Part shown: in pieces, positions 47,038 to 59,407 of the stretch
How positions within the stretch are numbered: position 1 is the first letter of the stretch
Layout of the letters: every line of letters starts with the position of its first letter
Source: Xylona heveae TC161
Taxonomy: Eukaryota > Ascomycota > Xylonomycetes > Xylonales > Xylonaceae
Direction of reading: 5' to 3'
NCBI RefSeq assembly: GCF_001619985.1
Contig: NW_017264194.1
Span: forward strand, 1,054,001-1,118,000
DNA length: 64,000 nucleotides
The notes under the pieces: model-generated
Database searches by the model: none
Told to the model about the DNA's origin: nothing
Seen by the model: the letters and a program-made list of their open reading frames with translations, nothing else
Position numbers and translations under genes: made by a program

Positions 47038-48855
47038 ATGGCGACACCGACTGTCGAGAAGTTTCTGTTGGAGGTCTCTAGGGTTCTGCGGGAACGAAAT
47101 GGCCCCCAGCTTCAAGATATTCTCGTCATCGAACCTCCATTGCCTCCGCTCTATAATCTGATGGTGAACGAGCTCCGGAACGCATTTCCAAGCGGGCAAG
47201 ATGACGCATTAGAAGACAAGTGCACAAGGGCATTGCCTGAGTATGTGGAGATGGAAGATGGCAGCTCCTGGACTGCCTTCATCAAATTCATGCGGCAATA
47301 CTTTTGTTTTCTCCGGGATGTAAATGTGGAGAATCTGGTGGAGACCTTTCAGCTCCTGCGAAACCTCGTCAAGTATGTCAAATCTACGCAGATCAGCATT
47401 TTACCTCTCATATCGAATCAGAACCTGACTTTCCGACATTTTTCAGACAGTCCGTCAATGCCCTCGGTCACGGATCTATGGGCGTCGTGCTTCTACCCAC
47501 AGTGATCGCCTTTTCGCGCGCCCTCACCAAGCTCACGATTGCTCTTCATAAAAAGCCTCAATTGATTGCACACTTGATACGAAGACAAGCGGCCGATGAA
47601 AGTGGCTCCAGATCGACTCTTGTGGACACTGCTGCGGATGTTTTGAGAGACGCATTCAGTGGGTGTCTGAATGACCGGTCAGTGACAGGCGCAGGAGTTG
47701 GCAGCGATGGGCGGCCAATGGGCAAGAAGATCAGCATCTACGTGATTGCAAATCTCTGCCTGAAGCTATATTTTGAGGTATCTGAAACGAAATCTTCTCA
47801 ACTAAAACGCCGGGCACTAACGTTTCTTTGTTCCTCAGTGCGACAAGATCCGCAGCGCAGAGCAAATCTTCGTCAACATCCAGAACGGGTCGCCGCCTCT
47901 TTCGCTGTATCCGGCCTCGCAACGAGTAACATATCTATACTACTTGGGTCGCTACTACTTTGTCAACAATCATTTTTACCGCGCGCAGCTAGCTCTTCAA
48001 TCAGCGTACGACGGATGTCATTCAAAATGCGTCCAACAGCGCAGTCGAATCCTCCCTTTTCTGATAACGGCGTGCATGACTCTTGGACGATTCCCATCTC
48101 AAGCACTACTCCGTCGTCCTGAAGCAGCCGGCCTTGCAGAGAAATTTTTGCCTATATGCCGAGCCATATCTCGAGGTGACCTGGCGACCTTTCGAAGTTT
48201 CTTTGGGCCGGAGGGCCCGCACACAGATTATTTCCTTCGGCGGCGTCTTTTACTCCCCTTACGTGACCGCTGCGAAGTCCTCGTGTGGCGTTCCATGGCG
48301 CGTAAGACCTTTCTATTGGCTGGCTCCCAGGGTGACCCAGGAGCACGCAAAGCACCAACTTTTGACTTGCATGACTTACTTCGTTTAACTCAAGTATTGG
48401 AGAGGAGATCATTTGGGCAAACGCAAAAGAAGCCTATCGGAAAGACACATACGAATTCTATTTTTATGTTTCAAAATTCTCAACAGAATGGTATCAAGCC
48501 AGAGCTATACGTTGACCCAGATGTAAAAGGAGTGGCTGAGCCGGCTGGGCCGCCGGAGCCAACAATGTTGGATATTGAAAGCATGGTATCTTCGCTCATT
48601 TACCAAGGGTTTCTTGGAGGATTCATCTCGCATCGGCAACTTCGGTTTGCAATTAGGGGAGCAAAAGAAAAAGGCTCGCTGAACGCAGGCTTTCCAAATG
48701 TCTGGGAGGTCATCAAGAGCAGGTCAAGTGATGCAGTTCCCGGTTGGAAAAGGGACGAGGTGTCTAGTGTTAGGAATGGCGTGAGCAGACCACCTGGTCC
48801 AGGAATGGTTATTCATCTGAGTGGAGCCAGACCTGCTGGTACTCCGCCAATGTAA
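47038..48855 (+). CDS. PCI-domain protein of the Thp1/Csn12 (PCID2) family
   Basis: Exons 47038-47372, 47447-47777 and 47839-48855 give 560 residues with all phases kept. The N-terminal helical repeats (VEKFLLEVSRVLRERNGPQL, FIKFMRQYFCFLRDVNVENL, VVLLPTVIAFSRALTKLTIA) lead to KKISIYVIANLCLKLYFE and CDKIRSAEQIFVNIQNGSPP. RVTYLYYLGRYYFVNNHFYR with AQLALQSAY is the typical PCI scaffold start. The winged-helix end is LDIESMVSSLIYQGFLGGFI followed by SHRQLRFAI. Family members are Thp1 of the TREX-2 mRNA export complex and Csn12 of the COP9-linked complex; I cannot decide between them. A C-terminal tail with VIHLSGARPAGTPPM lies beyond the domain. A basic segment follows CRAISRGDLATFRSFF. Confidence 0.82.
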
Positions 48856-49263
48856 GATTCTCGGCTTTGTTTTTAGGTTATTTCTTGTCATGGTCTCTTT
48901 ATGCATCTTCGAGGCGTTGTGGATATATCATACCATCGGACGGCGTTTGTGGATAGATCTCAAAAATAGCATAGATCAACGACTTAAAACCCCTGAGCAA
49001 CTTTCTTCATTACATACATATTTCACTAAAGAGGATATATAGTGTCCATAGGACTATACTGTGAACTCGGAGAGCCACAGTAACTGATTTTGATAATTCA
49101 ACTACCTGATTGATTACATGGCCAGCTTTTTGGTAGGTCCAACATAGGGCGACTTTCTTGCAAAATCCCAGATCAAATAATTGGGAAATATAGCCTGAGG
49201 GAGAATTGAACGAAGATGCTTATGAATGACACGCTATTCCTCTTCGATTTCAGATCGCAATGT
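48856..49263. other. Intergenic between convergent PCI gene and LCP5
   Basis: 408 AT-rich bases at two 3' ends. Nothing else is seen. Confidence 0.5.
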
Positions 49264-50385
49264 CTAGACTCTGCGTTTGCGCTCGTGAGTCTTCCGCCGT
49301 TTGTCGAATCTCTCTCCAAAATTGGCCGAGCCGCCTGAAGGGCCGTCATCCAATCCACGTTTCCTGCTTCTCTCAAGCGCGCCTGATGTACCTTTACTCT
49401 TTCGAGTCAATCGATCGATGCGATCGAGGCCGTCACCCAGTGAACGCCATTCTTCTCCACCAAATCCGCCCTGGCGGTTGTCCCTGCCTTTCTTCGCACG
49501 TTCTTTCTTGCTTATCTTGGGCAATCTCACGTAGTTTGCTTCTTCGTAAGCCAGACGTTCGGCATCATCCTGTCTCTCCTTTTGAGACTTTGTACGTCGT
49601 CCTCCTTCAATGATTGTGCTGCCAATACTGGGTTCAGCCATGGGCGCGGTCGAAAGCTCAGTATTAACAAATTCGTCGAGTGTCGCCGATCGACCTGGCT
49701 TGCGCTGTGCCCGCTCTTCTTTACCAATTGTAGTGGGAAGAGCCGTTGGCGTAATGCGAGGTGGACGATAGATCCCATCGGCGGAGGCCGCAGAGGGCCG
49801 AGTCGCGGCAGCGGCCTGGCTTCGTACAAAGGACAGGGGATTTGGACGATAAGAAAGCTCGTCAATGTCGCTCCCAGCATTCCCGGAACGACCGCCTTCC
49901 GCGTCGTTGTCGGCCTCGGCATCAGAGTTTTCGTCTCCGGATCCCTCGCCAGCTGCGCCGTTGATGCTGGCCTTGGCAGGGGCAATATCACGAGTATTTT
50001 GCGCAGCAGTTCTCGTAGCGTCATCAGCAGCTCGGAGAACCTTGTCGATCTGATATTTGAGTCGGCCTTCCAAAGGCCGCACGCCACGTTCGAGGAATAC
50101 TCTCAACTCGACCAACTTTTTAACTGCATTGTCGCGGAACGAGGCTTGGTCATCTGCGCCATTCGTCGCTCCATTCGTCTGCGATGGAATATCGCGAATC
50201 TTCAAGATGATAAGAAATACCAGATTCTGTAGATAGGATAGAAGTAATTCATTCTTGGTGTCGAGGAGCGAGATACCGTCCTTTGGAGGGAGAATAGGAG
50301 AGGAATCTGGTGCAGAAGAAAGAGCCGAGGTGAGAGATGTTTGAAGAGAGCTCAAGAGAGCAGGAAGAGATGTCTCTACCGCCAT
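49264..50385 (-). CDS. LCP5: SSU processome factor Lcp5 (neuroguidin, Sas10/Utp3 family)
   Basis: U3-associated nucleolar protein needed for 18S rRNA maturation. Single exon, 373 residues. The N-terminal Sas10/C1D-type helical domain spans about 1-130: MAVETSLPALLSSLQTSLTS, SLLDTKNELLLSYLQNLVFL, VKKLVELRVFLERGVRPLEG and RLKYQIDKVLRAADD. A low-complexity acidic Gly/Asp segment follows, then DELSYRPNPLSFVRSQ, a family motif, YRPPRITPTALP, and the charged C-terminal region DAERLAYEEANYVRLPKISK with KKERAKKG. It ends in a basic KRRKTHERKRRV, which can serve as a nucleolar signal. The start MAVETSLPALL fits. It is divergent from the TM9 gene. Confidence 0.93.
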   Translation of the reverse strand: MAVETSLPALLSSLQTSLTSALSSAPDSSPILPPKDGISLLDTKNELLLSYLQNLVFLIILKIRDIPSQTNGATNGADDQASFRDNAVKKLVELRVFLERGVRPLEGRLKYQIDKVLRAADDATRTAAQNTRDIAPAKASINGAAGEGSGDENSDAEADNDAEGGRSGNAGSDIDELSYRPNPLSFVRSQAAAATRPSAASADGIYRPPRITPTALPTTIGKEERAQRKPGRSATLDEFVNTELSTAPMAEPSIGSTIIEGGRRTKSQKERQDDAERLAYEEANYVRLPKISKKERAKKGRDNRQGGFGGEEWRSLGDGLDRIDRLTRKSKGTSGALERSRKRGLDDGPSGGSANFGERFDKRRKTHERKRRV

Positions 50386-50949
50386 GGCGAAAGGAATACT
50401 TGGAAAATTCGAGCCTTCTCTGGACAGACTTGGGAATAAAACCCAAGATAAGTTAATAGAGAGTTGTCGTGCCGACTTTTTTTTGGAGAATTTTGGCGGT
50501 CGGCCTGTCGGCGGTCGGCGTTTGTCTCCGGCGATAGTATGATGACTAAGCTTATGTCCGAGCGGCCAGCTGTTCCGTTTCGGTAGGTGGAATCGTCACT
50601 GACACTCCGTTACTTCGGTTTCATTTCCAGCCCTTGAGACGGAGCTTCCTTTTACATTCCAACCGCTATAGAATAACTGAGCACCACATCATTGCTTTGG
50701 CGGAAAGTTTCCAAGAGCTTCTTTTGTCCATTATTGCTACTGTATTGCGTTTGCGTGACCAGCTCTGATATTTTGATACTCCCGAGCTCCCGGCATTGAG
50801 GGAGCAGTTGGGAGGTTTCAAGGGTTCTTCCGGATTATTTTCTGTAGAGGCCACGAAAGCCTCATTTCAGAGCTTCTTTGCCCATCTTCATTGATTAATT
50901 CCTTCGACAACCAATTCGCTGCTCGAGGACAGAAGATTCACTCAACACA
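50386..50949. promoter_or_regulatory. Divergent promoter region, LCP5 / TM9 gene
   Basis: 564 bases between two starts on opposite strands. A T-run near 50477-50486 lies close to LCP5. No defined element is claimed. Confidence 0.45.
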
Positions 50950-53165
50950 ATGCGCTTAAAAGAATTATCGCCTTCTGCGGCGTTACTCCCTATCCTGCTT
51001 GCGATAGCTCCTTCTCCTTCCTCAGCCTTCTATCTCCCTGGTGTCGCACCAACATCATACTCCGCTGGGGACAAGGTACCGCTCGATGTTAATCACTTGA
51101 CGCCCGCTCTGTCGACCTTTGATTCCCAGCTTCATTCGCTCATTGCTTTCGACTACTATCATGAGCCGTTTCATTTTTGCCGCCCCGAGGGCGGAGCAAA
51201 GCCCCTGGCCGAGTCGCTTGGGAGCATTTTATTCGGTGACAGAATAATGTCGTCGCCGTTTGAGCTGAAAATGGCTGAAAATGAGACCTGCAAAGCCTTG
51301 TGCGAGGTGGTGAAATTCGATCAGCGCGACGCGAAATTCGTGAACAGACGCATCCAGCAAAATTATAATATGAACTGGCTCATTGATGGCTTGCCTGCTG
51401 GGCAATTGAATCGTGATCCGCACACGAATACTGAGTTTTATACCACAGGGTTCTCTCTGGGCTCTCTCGAGAAGGAAAAGCCTCGACTACACAATCACTA
51501 TGATATTCTGGTTGATTACCATATTGCAGGCCCTAACAAGTACAGAGTGGTGGGGGTCCTCGTTCAACCATCCTCCCGAAAAGATTCCAAGATTTTGGGT
51601 AATGGAAAGGCGGACTGTGGAAATGCAGCCGAGTCCCTAGAACTATCTGAATCGGGAGAGACTGCTGTGGCTTGGACCTACAGCGTCTTTTGGAGAGAGT
51701 CGCCCACTGCGTGGGCCACTCGGTGGGACAAATATCTACATGTTTTTGACCCTCGCATCCATTGGTTCTCTTTGATAAACTCTGCCGTCATTGTCACCTT
51801 CCTCGTGGGACTCGTCGGCATGATCTTGCTTCGCGCCCTGCGCAAGGACATTGCACGGTATAACCGACTGGATACGGTCAACTTGGATGATCTCTCCGGA
51901 ACTGAGGTTGGTGTCGAGGATGGCGTGCAGGAAGACTCGGGCTGGAAGCTGGTGCATGGCGATGTCTTCCGCCCTCCAAAGCATATTCTACTGCTGAGTG
52001 TCTTCCTGGGGAACGGAGCCCAGCTTCTGGCTATGACTGGAATTACCATTGGTAAGATAGCAGTGCGACGAACTCCGTTATGCATTTGTCTGACAATGAC
52101 CTACAGCTTTTGCCCTTCTCGGATTCCTTTCACCATCTAACCGTGGTTCCCTCGGAACCGTGATGATTCTTCTCTACACCCTTTTCGGCTTCATCGGAGG
52201 CTACGTCTCAGCGCGAACTTACAAGTCGTTTGGCGGCGAGTCCTGGAAGAAGAATATCGCCTTGACTCCGTTCTTGATTCCATTCGTTGTGTTTGGCATG
52301 TTTTTCCTGCTGAACCTCTTCCTTTGGGGTAAACACTCGAGCGGCGCTGTTCCTTTCACTACCATGCTTGTCATTGTGGGCATCTGGTTCGTTATTAGCG
52401 TCCCACTCAGCTTTGCTGGCAGCTGGATCGGCTTTAAGCAACCTGTAAGTTTACAACCTCCCCCTTCCTTTGTATTCCCACAGAGCCTCAGTCAAATGCT
52501 CCCTTAGCATGGCATTGTCCACGACTCTATTTGCCTCATTGGACAGCAATATTCACTTATGCGATTCCCAGGCAATCCAACCTCCGGTACGGACAAACCA
52601 GATCCCGCGCCAGATCCCTCCGTCCGCCGGCTACATCCGGCCCATCCCTTCAATGCTACTGGTTGGCATTCTCCCATTCGGTGCCATCTTTGTGGAGCTC
52701 TACTTTATCATGAACAGCATTTGGTTCGACAAGTTTTACTACATGTTTGGCTTCTTGTTCCTCTGCTATGGCTTGATGGTTATGACGTGCGGCGCGGTCA
52801 CCGTGCTTATGGTTTATTTCTTGCTGTGCTCCGAGAACTACCACTGGCATTGGCGAGCGTTCTTCACTGCTGGCGCGTGCGCATTCTACGTCTTTGCCAA
52901 CGCCATGCTCTATTGGGTGAGCAATCTCAAGCTCGGAAACTTTACCTCGGGCATGCTGTACATTGGTTATAGCGCCCTCGTGAGTTTCTTGTTCTTTATC
53001 CTAACAGGTACGCGTCCATTTCATCTCAAAAACCACTCTAATCCTCTAATGAAATGTTTTATGGATAAACTAACATGTTGATTTTATTGCGTAACAGGAA
53101 CAATTGGCTTTTTCTCAAGCTGGATGTTCGTTCATAAGATTTATTCTTCCATCAAAGTGGACTAA
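50950..53165 (+). CDS. TM9 superfamily protein (Emp70/Tmn2 type)
   Basis: Nonaspanin of the endosome/Golgi. Exons are 50950-52051, 52107-52444, 52572-53007 and 53098-53165, giving 647 residues, phase kept. A signal peptide (MRLKELSPSAALLPILLAIA) is followed by FYLPGVAPTSYSAGDKVPLD, the family start of the lumenal domain, with YYHEPFHFC and FGDRIMSSPFELKM. Nine membrane helices follow from about residue 285: FSLINSAVIVTFLVGLVGMI, HILLLSVFLGNGAQLLAMTG, FALLGFLSPSNRG, and later ELYFIMNSIWFDKFYYMFGF and WRAFFTAGACAFYVFANAML. The C-terminus ends IGFFSSWMFVHKIYSSIKVD, with the K-x-D COPI motif that keeps TM9 proteins in the Golgi. Which yeast paralogue (EMP70, TMN2, TMN3) is not settled. Confidence 0.94.
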
Positions 53166-54311
53166 AACGGTCGCATTTTACGCCAACCCGGCCTCGCGAA
53201 GCATAGGACTCGTCAGCACGTATGCAAGGAGAACTGGACCGAACCGAGGGACAACGACAGGGCTCTTTCAATGGGAGCCCTTTCTGCCGCATTTCCATTG
53301 TTCTCATAATATCGAAATGCATGTACGAACGCAAAACGTGCAATCTACTTATCAAAATCAAAACGAATGAAAAAAGCGATGGCGCTACATGGCGTTCGTT
53401 CGATCTCTGCTCATCTCAAATATTCCCACCGTTAATTTGATTGCACACCTCTGGAGCAAAACAAGGATACTGGAGCGGGCGTCATCGTTCATCGTATTCA
53501 TGGAATTAGTTACTGCCTTTTTCCCTCTCATATTCTCGGTCAAAATAATGGGACTTTAATGTCATTGTTTCAGTCAGTCTTATCGTGTCATTTGATTTCT
53601 CCAATAGAAAAATTGCATGGTTTCGAGTAAGGAACGAAAGCACAGATTTGTAAAGAGTTTCTTTCCATGTTTCCCCACCCGTGAGAGAAAACGTAGAAGA
53701 AAAAGACGAGGTATAAAGTCATTCACCATTCTCGAGCGATTTCCTGAGAATTTGACAGACAGTTGCATGACGAGAAAGAGGCATTTATGAGCTGTATCGG
53801 CAAACAGGATCACAGGAATGGCCTGTATTCAGCGTAGAATGTGTGATTTCATCTAGTAATTGTAAAAGTGTGAGAAAAGTGCAAGCATGGGAAGTGCTTG
53901 CGCGGTATGTACAGGCCCATATCAATCGGAAATGTAAAAAAATTTGGTAATAAAAGGAGTAGAAAATTAAAAGAGGTAAATTTGAAGCAGACCGTATCCA
54001 GCAAAGCCCCCTTTTTTGCGCCATCCACGACATCAGAAGCCACCCAGACGAGAATTTCAATGGCAACGAATAATGCTCATTAGAATAGAAGAAGAAGAAG
54101 AAGAGGAAGAAGAAAGAAGAAAATAGAAAAAGAAACACAGAACCCGCTCATCATGCCCGCGTAGCCGCAAAGATATCATAGGAGGAACAAACCCAGAAAT
54201 GCCCAGAGTCAAAGTTTTGGCGAAGAAGAAAAAGAAGACGACAAGAACATCGAAATGAAGTCGTAAAACGTCGAAGAGATGGAGAGAGGAGACATTTTCG
54301 AGGATGCGCCA
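53166..54311. other. Intergenic between convergent TM9 gene and NCS1
   Basis: 1.15 kb. It holds two 3' flanks and a purine-rich GAA/GAAGA tract at about 54087-54130. No gene, RNA or transposon is recognised. Confidence 0.5.
54087..54136. repeat. GAA/GGA purine-rich simple repeat
   Basis: Imperfect GAA repeat just beyond the end of NCS1 on the strand shown; on the NCS1 coding strand it is a pyrimidine tract in the 3' flank. Confidence 0.8.
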
Positions 54312-55377
54312 TCACACCAGTCCGTCGTATAGCGAAAGGGCGGACACGATTGTCTCGTCGCGTTGGCTGCCTTCCTTGAACTCTTCTTTGCTCAAACTAC
54401 CGTTCTCATCCTTGTCCATCATGCGGAAAATCTTCTTGACACGCTTCTCCGGAGTGTCTTCGTCCTCGGGTAGCTTTACCATGGATCCGACCTGCAGCGC
54501 CAATCAGTACAGGATCAATGGAAATACGGAGCATGCAGCGCATGCAATTGGCTAGAAACCAGAAGAGACTGCGAATCTGCGCCATCAGAAGCGGGATTGC
54601 TATTACGCACCATCTTGTAAATTGCTTCAACAATGGCAAGCATTTCATGATAGCTAATCTCGCCATCGCCATCAATGTCATACAATTTGAATGCCCAGTC
54701 GAGCTTGTCCGCCATCTGACCACGCGATGTGACCGAGAGCGCGCGGATAAACTCTTCAAAATCTATGTAGCCGCTCTTATCCGCATCAAAGACATTGAAG
54801 ACGTAATCGGCAAACGACGACGGATCGCCAAAGGGAAAAAATTGGCGATAAATCTTTTGAAAATCCTCCTTTGAGAGATTGCCCGAGGGGCAGTCCTTTA
54901 AAAATCCTGTTTGCAGCGGATTGGTCCCAGTTAGCGATTGTAACTTATCGAGCGAACGCGGAGGGCGGTAACGGCAAGCTTTGTTTACCAACCTTTGTAC
55001 CATTGCTGCAGCTCTTTCTTATCGAAATGCGTCGCTCGCTGGAGCTCATTGAGCTCACTCTGGGAAAGCTTTGATTGCCTATAGAGCAGGTGCGAAAAAA
55101 AAAGTTAGCCAGATATGCCTGGGTATAAATTTGCTGGAGCAGGTTTTGGTTGACTACGTCACCATTCCCTGCCTATCAGACTCGGATGGGACCCAGGCCG
55201 ACGACTCAGGTGCTGAAGACGCAAATAATTTGATGAGGATGTAGCAGTGCATGCCAGAGAAATCCGATGACCTCGGACGCAGGAATGGGTGATGGGAAAT
55301 CTTGCAGACGCGCCGAAATTTGGCTCAAGCAAAGGTGAAGCGGATTTGACATTCGGATTGACTTACGACTTGCCCAT
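54312..55377 (-). CDS. NCS1: Neuronal calcium sensor 1 / frequenin
   Basis: Myristoylated EF-hand sensor that activates phosphatidylinositol 4-kinase in yeast (Frq1). Exons are 55377-55367 (11 bases: MGKS), 55078-54993, 54906-54611 and 54491-54312, giving exactly 190 residues, the family length. MGKSQSKL gives an N-myristoylation site. EF1 is degenerate ([12 protein letters not shown]); EF2 [12 protein letters not shown] is at 73-84, EF3 [12 protein letters not shown] at 109-120 and EF4 [12 protein letters not shown] at 157-168, with canonical ligands. Motifs [20 protein letters not shown] and [19 protein letters not shown] are conserved. The C-terminal helix ends SLYDGLV. Intron 1 is about 290 bases, long here, splitting the myristoyl start from the rest. 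All phases are kept. Confidence 0.96.
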
Positions 55378-57754
55378 GGTTGAAACGCGAGAGTCTGGAC
55401 CGGGAGAAGAAAATTGTAAAGGTCAAGAGACTCGACGACGTGGTTAAAGAGGAATGAAGCTGATGACGGAAGAGAGGATTGGGAAGAGGCTTTCGGAAGA
55501 TCGGGAGGGTTAGCAAAGTTTAAAGGGAAGCTCTTTCGGGGTACGTTGTTCAGTTGCATCGGTTTCTAGACCAAAACCGCCGCGGGTAGGATTGGCACGG
55601 CACCTACGTCTGTACTCTAGAGTACCAGCTGGTGAAGTTCGGACGGGCCGTGCGCCCCTTGAGAGAGACCAAACCACGCTCATCGATGGGTCCAGAACTG
55701 GATTAGCGCGGGGTAGTTCAACCTCTCAGCGAGGCGCAGCACCATCTGTCTGAGATAGGAAGTTGCAATGTGTACGGAGATGCCGAGATCATTGCTTCTC
55801 TCCGCTGATACTGATACCGTAGCATCTTACGTGTCTCGAGTAAAAATCCCACCGTCCACCCCCGAGCACTTCGCACCTCTTCTCTCTCATGAACAAACGG
55901 TTTCCTCGGGAAGGAGCGAGACTCTGCTTAGTCACCCCCTCCTCCCCCCGGCACACGCAATTCTCTCTAAACGACGACGGGGCAACGACTCCTTTACGCG
56001 CAAATGCTGGCCGGGGACACACACACAGCGACACACACACCTTTAACCCACAAATCCCCTCGCCCCAAACCCTCCTCCTCGGTTCTGTATTGAAGTGGAG
56101 CTTCCGAGTTCAGGGGATCGACCTCGGATCCCAGGTGGTGGTTCTGGCCGCGTGTAACTGGATCACCGGGCGTGCCTGTATATATAGAAACTGGCAGTAA
56201 ATAACAAATCTCTTTGTTGATCGAATGGCTTGTGTTTCAGCTGAGCCTGAGAAAAGTATTTTCTAACACAATCCAGCGTCCATTGCAGATATATATTTTT
56301 TTAAATTGGCTTTTAAGTTGCGATTGTCATAATGAAAGGGTCTGCTCTAGGTCTCGCTGAAAGCGACCGTGATATGGGGAGAATTGGATGCCGCCAGTGT
56401 GATTAGCCATCGGGTTTGGCTACATGATTATTGGACGCGACTGGCTAAACAATAATGCAAGATGAAGAACACTATGGTGATAACCTGCCGAGCAAGCCCC
56501 GTCCCTTAAGCGCTGGAAGAGTTTTGTGTGTCTGTCTGTCCCTCCTGCCAGGCACTGCCGTCCCCTGTCGTTCGTTTCCGGTACAGCCGCGCAACTCTCT
56601 GATACTAGAGGTGGGGTGGCGCTCAACCATACTCCAGTAGCCTTCTCAAAAAGAACAACAATTGCAATCTGATCGGCCATCTGGTAATGCCCATGGAACC
56701 TTACAGCCACCACCAGTCAAAGCAGCCCACCAAGACAGATTTAACGCTACTTCGAAAGCACCTGTGGCTGATTTTTTCCCATGTTCTTTTCCAGCCCAAA
56801 ACTGACGAGGAAGAAAATTTTATCAATGTCGTCGTGTAAATCGTCAATTGCATTATGCCCAGCTGACGCCCTCTTTACTTTGCTTACGAATGCCGTCCAT
56901 TCTAACTTTGATTAGATGGAACTGATTTCCGGCATGAAAAGCATGTAAAACGACATGTGATCCGGATGATTGTCTAGCTTATTAGGGTCTCCAACTGAAG
57001 CCCAAACCGTCTAGGTATTCAAATGCTGTTACTCTTGCATCTGCGGTCGAAGCACTGAAAATAACCCCACAATCACGCGTGTTGAGTGCTCTAGAGATAT
57101 TAATTCTTCTCGAAACTGGCCTTGCATGACAGAGGGCTTCCCACAAACACGCCATTCGACGGAAGATGGAGCTAAACTATAAATTAGCGATAAGGTGCCT
57201 GGTTCCAGCCTTATTCCGAGACTGATTGTTCTCTTGTACTAGCAGGCCCGTCATGATACTCAGTCATTCAAATTGTGGGCCAAGAAAAAATCAACCGATA
57301 TCCATAACGAGATCTTTATACCTGAATCAGTAAAATCTGATGAAAAATAACATTGCCTTTTGTAGCGTGGGAAAGCTGGTCCGGAACAAGTGATGATCAG
57401 ATTCAAGAGATTTTCCACGGAGCACTCCGCCTTGAAAACATTAGTCAAAATGGTCAATGTTTTGTAGATGGATTGCCAGAGTAAATTTGAATTTTTGTGC
57501 TATCTCCACGTGGATTTGGTTGAGAATCAAACATCCATTCTCTGTCTCGGGGCATATCGAAATGCGGAGGTAATCAAAATGCCCGATATGGCTATTCCTT
57601 GTCGCACAAATCTGCTCAGGACACTCTGCGACAGCACATCGCAGCAAAGCGCTTTCCTAATTTGGAAGTTATCCTACAACGGACTTTACGACCTCAATGA
57701 ATGCCTAAACAGTTTCGTGAAACAGAAAGCCCCCAGCTCTCGTTCTCAGCAGTC
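55378..57754. other. Long divergent intergenic region, NCS1 / MED4
   Basis: 2.4 kb with no gene that I can support. A perfect 14-base palindrome GTACTCTAGAGTAC sits at 55612-55625, and CA dinucleotide runs at about 56018-56041. Frames such as 55889-56200 are low in signal. Nothing else is seen. Confidence 0.45.
56018..56041. repeat. CA dinucleotide simple repeat
   Basis: Two short ACACAC runs separated by a GCG, in non-coding sequence. Confidence 0.7.
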
Positions 57755-58832
57755 ATGGACACCATATTAGAAGAAGACTTCCAACGCGTCGAGCTAACAC
57801 TGAATGCGCTTATCGACTCAATAACATCATACAATCCCTCTCCTTCTGCAGCCTTCGATCTCCTCTCCGCCGATGATGAACTCAGTAAAGATCTCGAAAC
57901 ATGTGCGTGCTGCTTCCCACTTCTTGGCTCGCTTTTACTTCAATTCCCCTCGTATCGTATTTCAAGCTCCTATGATTTGATTCAAATTCTAAATCAAAGC
58001 TAACTGTCATGTCCAAACATCAGTATCCACCCATCAAGCAAACCACGCGCGCATTCTCTCCCTCCGCAATACTTCCGCAGCTCTCGATACGCTGATCAAA
58101 AACAGTCTGATGCTGCTCGCAGACACGAGGAAAGAGCTACTCAGTACCCCCGCAACAAAAGCCACGCCTTTGTCGCGCGACGTTTCTTATGCCGAGCTGC
58201 TGGCCTACGCCAAACGCATCAGTAAATTCACCGTTCCGCCTACAGGCTGGCTGGGCTTTGGAGGCGCGCCTCTAGGACAGCCAACTGAGGTAGCAAACCC
58301 AGAGGATCAGAAACAAGTAGATGCTACGGAAGCGAATGCCCCAGCGTTAGCAAACGGAATTGCTGCTCCGGCAGCTGGAACACCTGCCGCAGCGAACCAG
58401 CCCTCTGGAGAGGAAGGGCAAGCCAAAGCGCAGAATCTTGGAATTGGCGTTTCGTCCCTTGAGAAGAGCGAAACGCAATGGCTGAATCCGTCAGCCCAAG
58501 TACCATTTGCCCCATGGCCAGGTGAAGAGGTCATTCGCCGCGGCGCATTGGCACAAATTCAAGTCATGCTTGAACAAGGCAACGACCCTGCCTCGGTTGC
58601 TGACCCTGCAACGGAGGCGCGGATCAAGGAAGAAGAGGAATCGAAGCGGGAAAAGGAGAAGAAAGACCAGGAAGAAAAGGAGGATCGCAGGCGGAAAGAA
58701 TTGCAGGCCGCTCAAGAGGCAGCGCGGAGAGAAAGTTATACGGGCGCCGCGGCGGAGGCGGCCATGGCCAAAAAGCCGCAGCAGCCTACCGTGTTTGGTG
58801 GCTTGGATCTGTACGACCCAGATGCTGAGTAA
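57755..58832 (+). CDS. MED4: Mediator complex subunit 4
   Basis: Middle-module subunit of Mediator, bridging activators and RNA polymerase II. Exons are 57755-57902 and 58024-58832, giving 318 residues (junction T|TA = Leu). The start MDTILEEDFQRVELTLNALI fits; the frame is open upstream but has no better ATG. The N-terminal coiled coil continues LSTHQANHARILSLRNTSAA, LDTLIKNSLMLLADTRKELL. RDVSYAELLAYAKRISKFTV then PPTGWLGFG is the Med4 core motif. A linker rich in Ala and Pro precedes a highly charged Lys/Glu helix (about 245-285) and a C-terminal FGGLDLYDPDAE, commonly seen in fungal Med4. Confidence 0.93.
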
Positions 58833-59407
58833 TGAAACGAAACAGGAGACAGGAAATTTTATACGAAGAGAAAATCCATTTATTCAATCTCGTTTTCTCT
58901 TCGATTTGCTACTGTACACGAATCTGTGCTACGGTGCTTCTCGCGTGCATTGGGGAGGTTTCGCGCACATTATTCGGCCATTGAAATTCTATTTCATGAA
59001 GACATGCATCCTCTAAATCTCCGATGGCTGGCTCTTGGTCTCGAGTCTTTGCTTGTCGCTCCAAGGGAATGCAGCATGATGCACGATGTCTTCCTTTCAA
59101 CCATAATAGAAGTGGACTGGCATAACTTCAACGAGGTGTTATACCATTGTATTTGGCTAACTAGTAAGCCAGGTAAGCTGGCAGATAAAGAGAATAAAAC
59201 TATTGTGGCCGGCTCTTATATAAGCTTTACGATAGATCAGCTCGCTGTCAAGAAAAAAAGACGATTCGTCAAAGTCATAGGATCTACTAAAATATCCTTC
59301 GCGCAAAATAAGTCAGGAGAGGAAAAGGCAAACGGAGAATACAAAAGCCACGCTATGAAAAACACGCCGAGAATAGAATACACTCTAGTATATTTGAGAA
59401 CTGAAAT
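58833..59407. other. Intergenic between convergent MED4 and TBC gene
   Basis: 575 bases of 3' flanks. A plus-strand open frame 58926-59423 has no recognisable family and is taken as chance. Confidence 0.5.

Noticed and set aside
55768-56200. Pair of overlapping frames on both strands with CA-rich sequence
   Set aside because: Low-complexity origin and no family signature.
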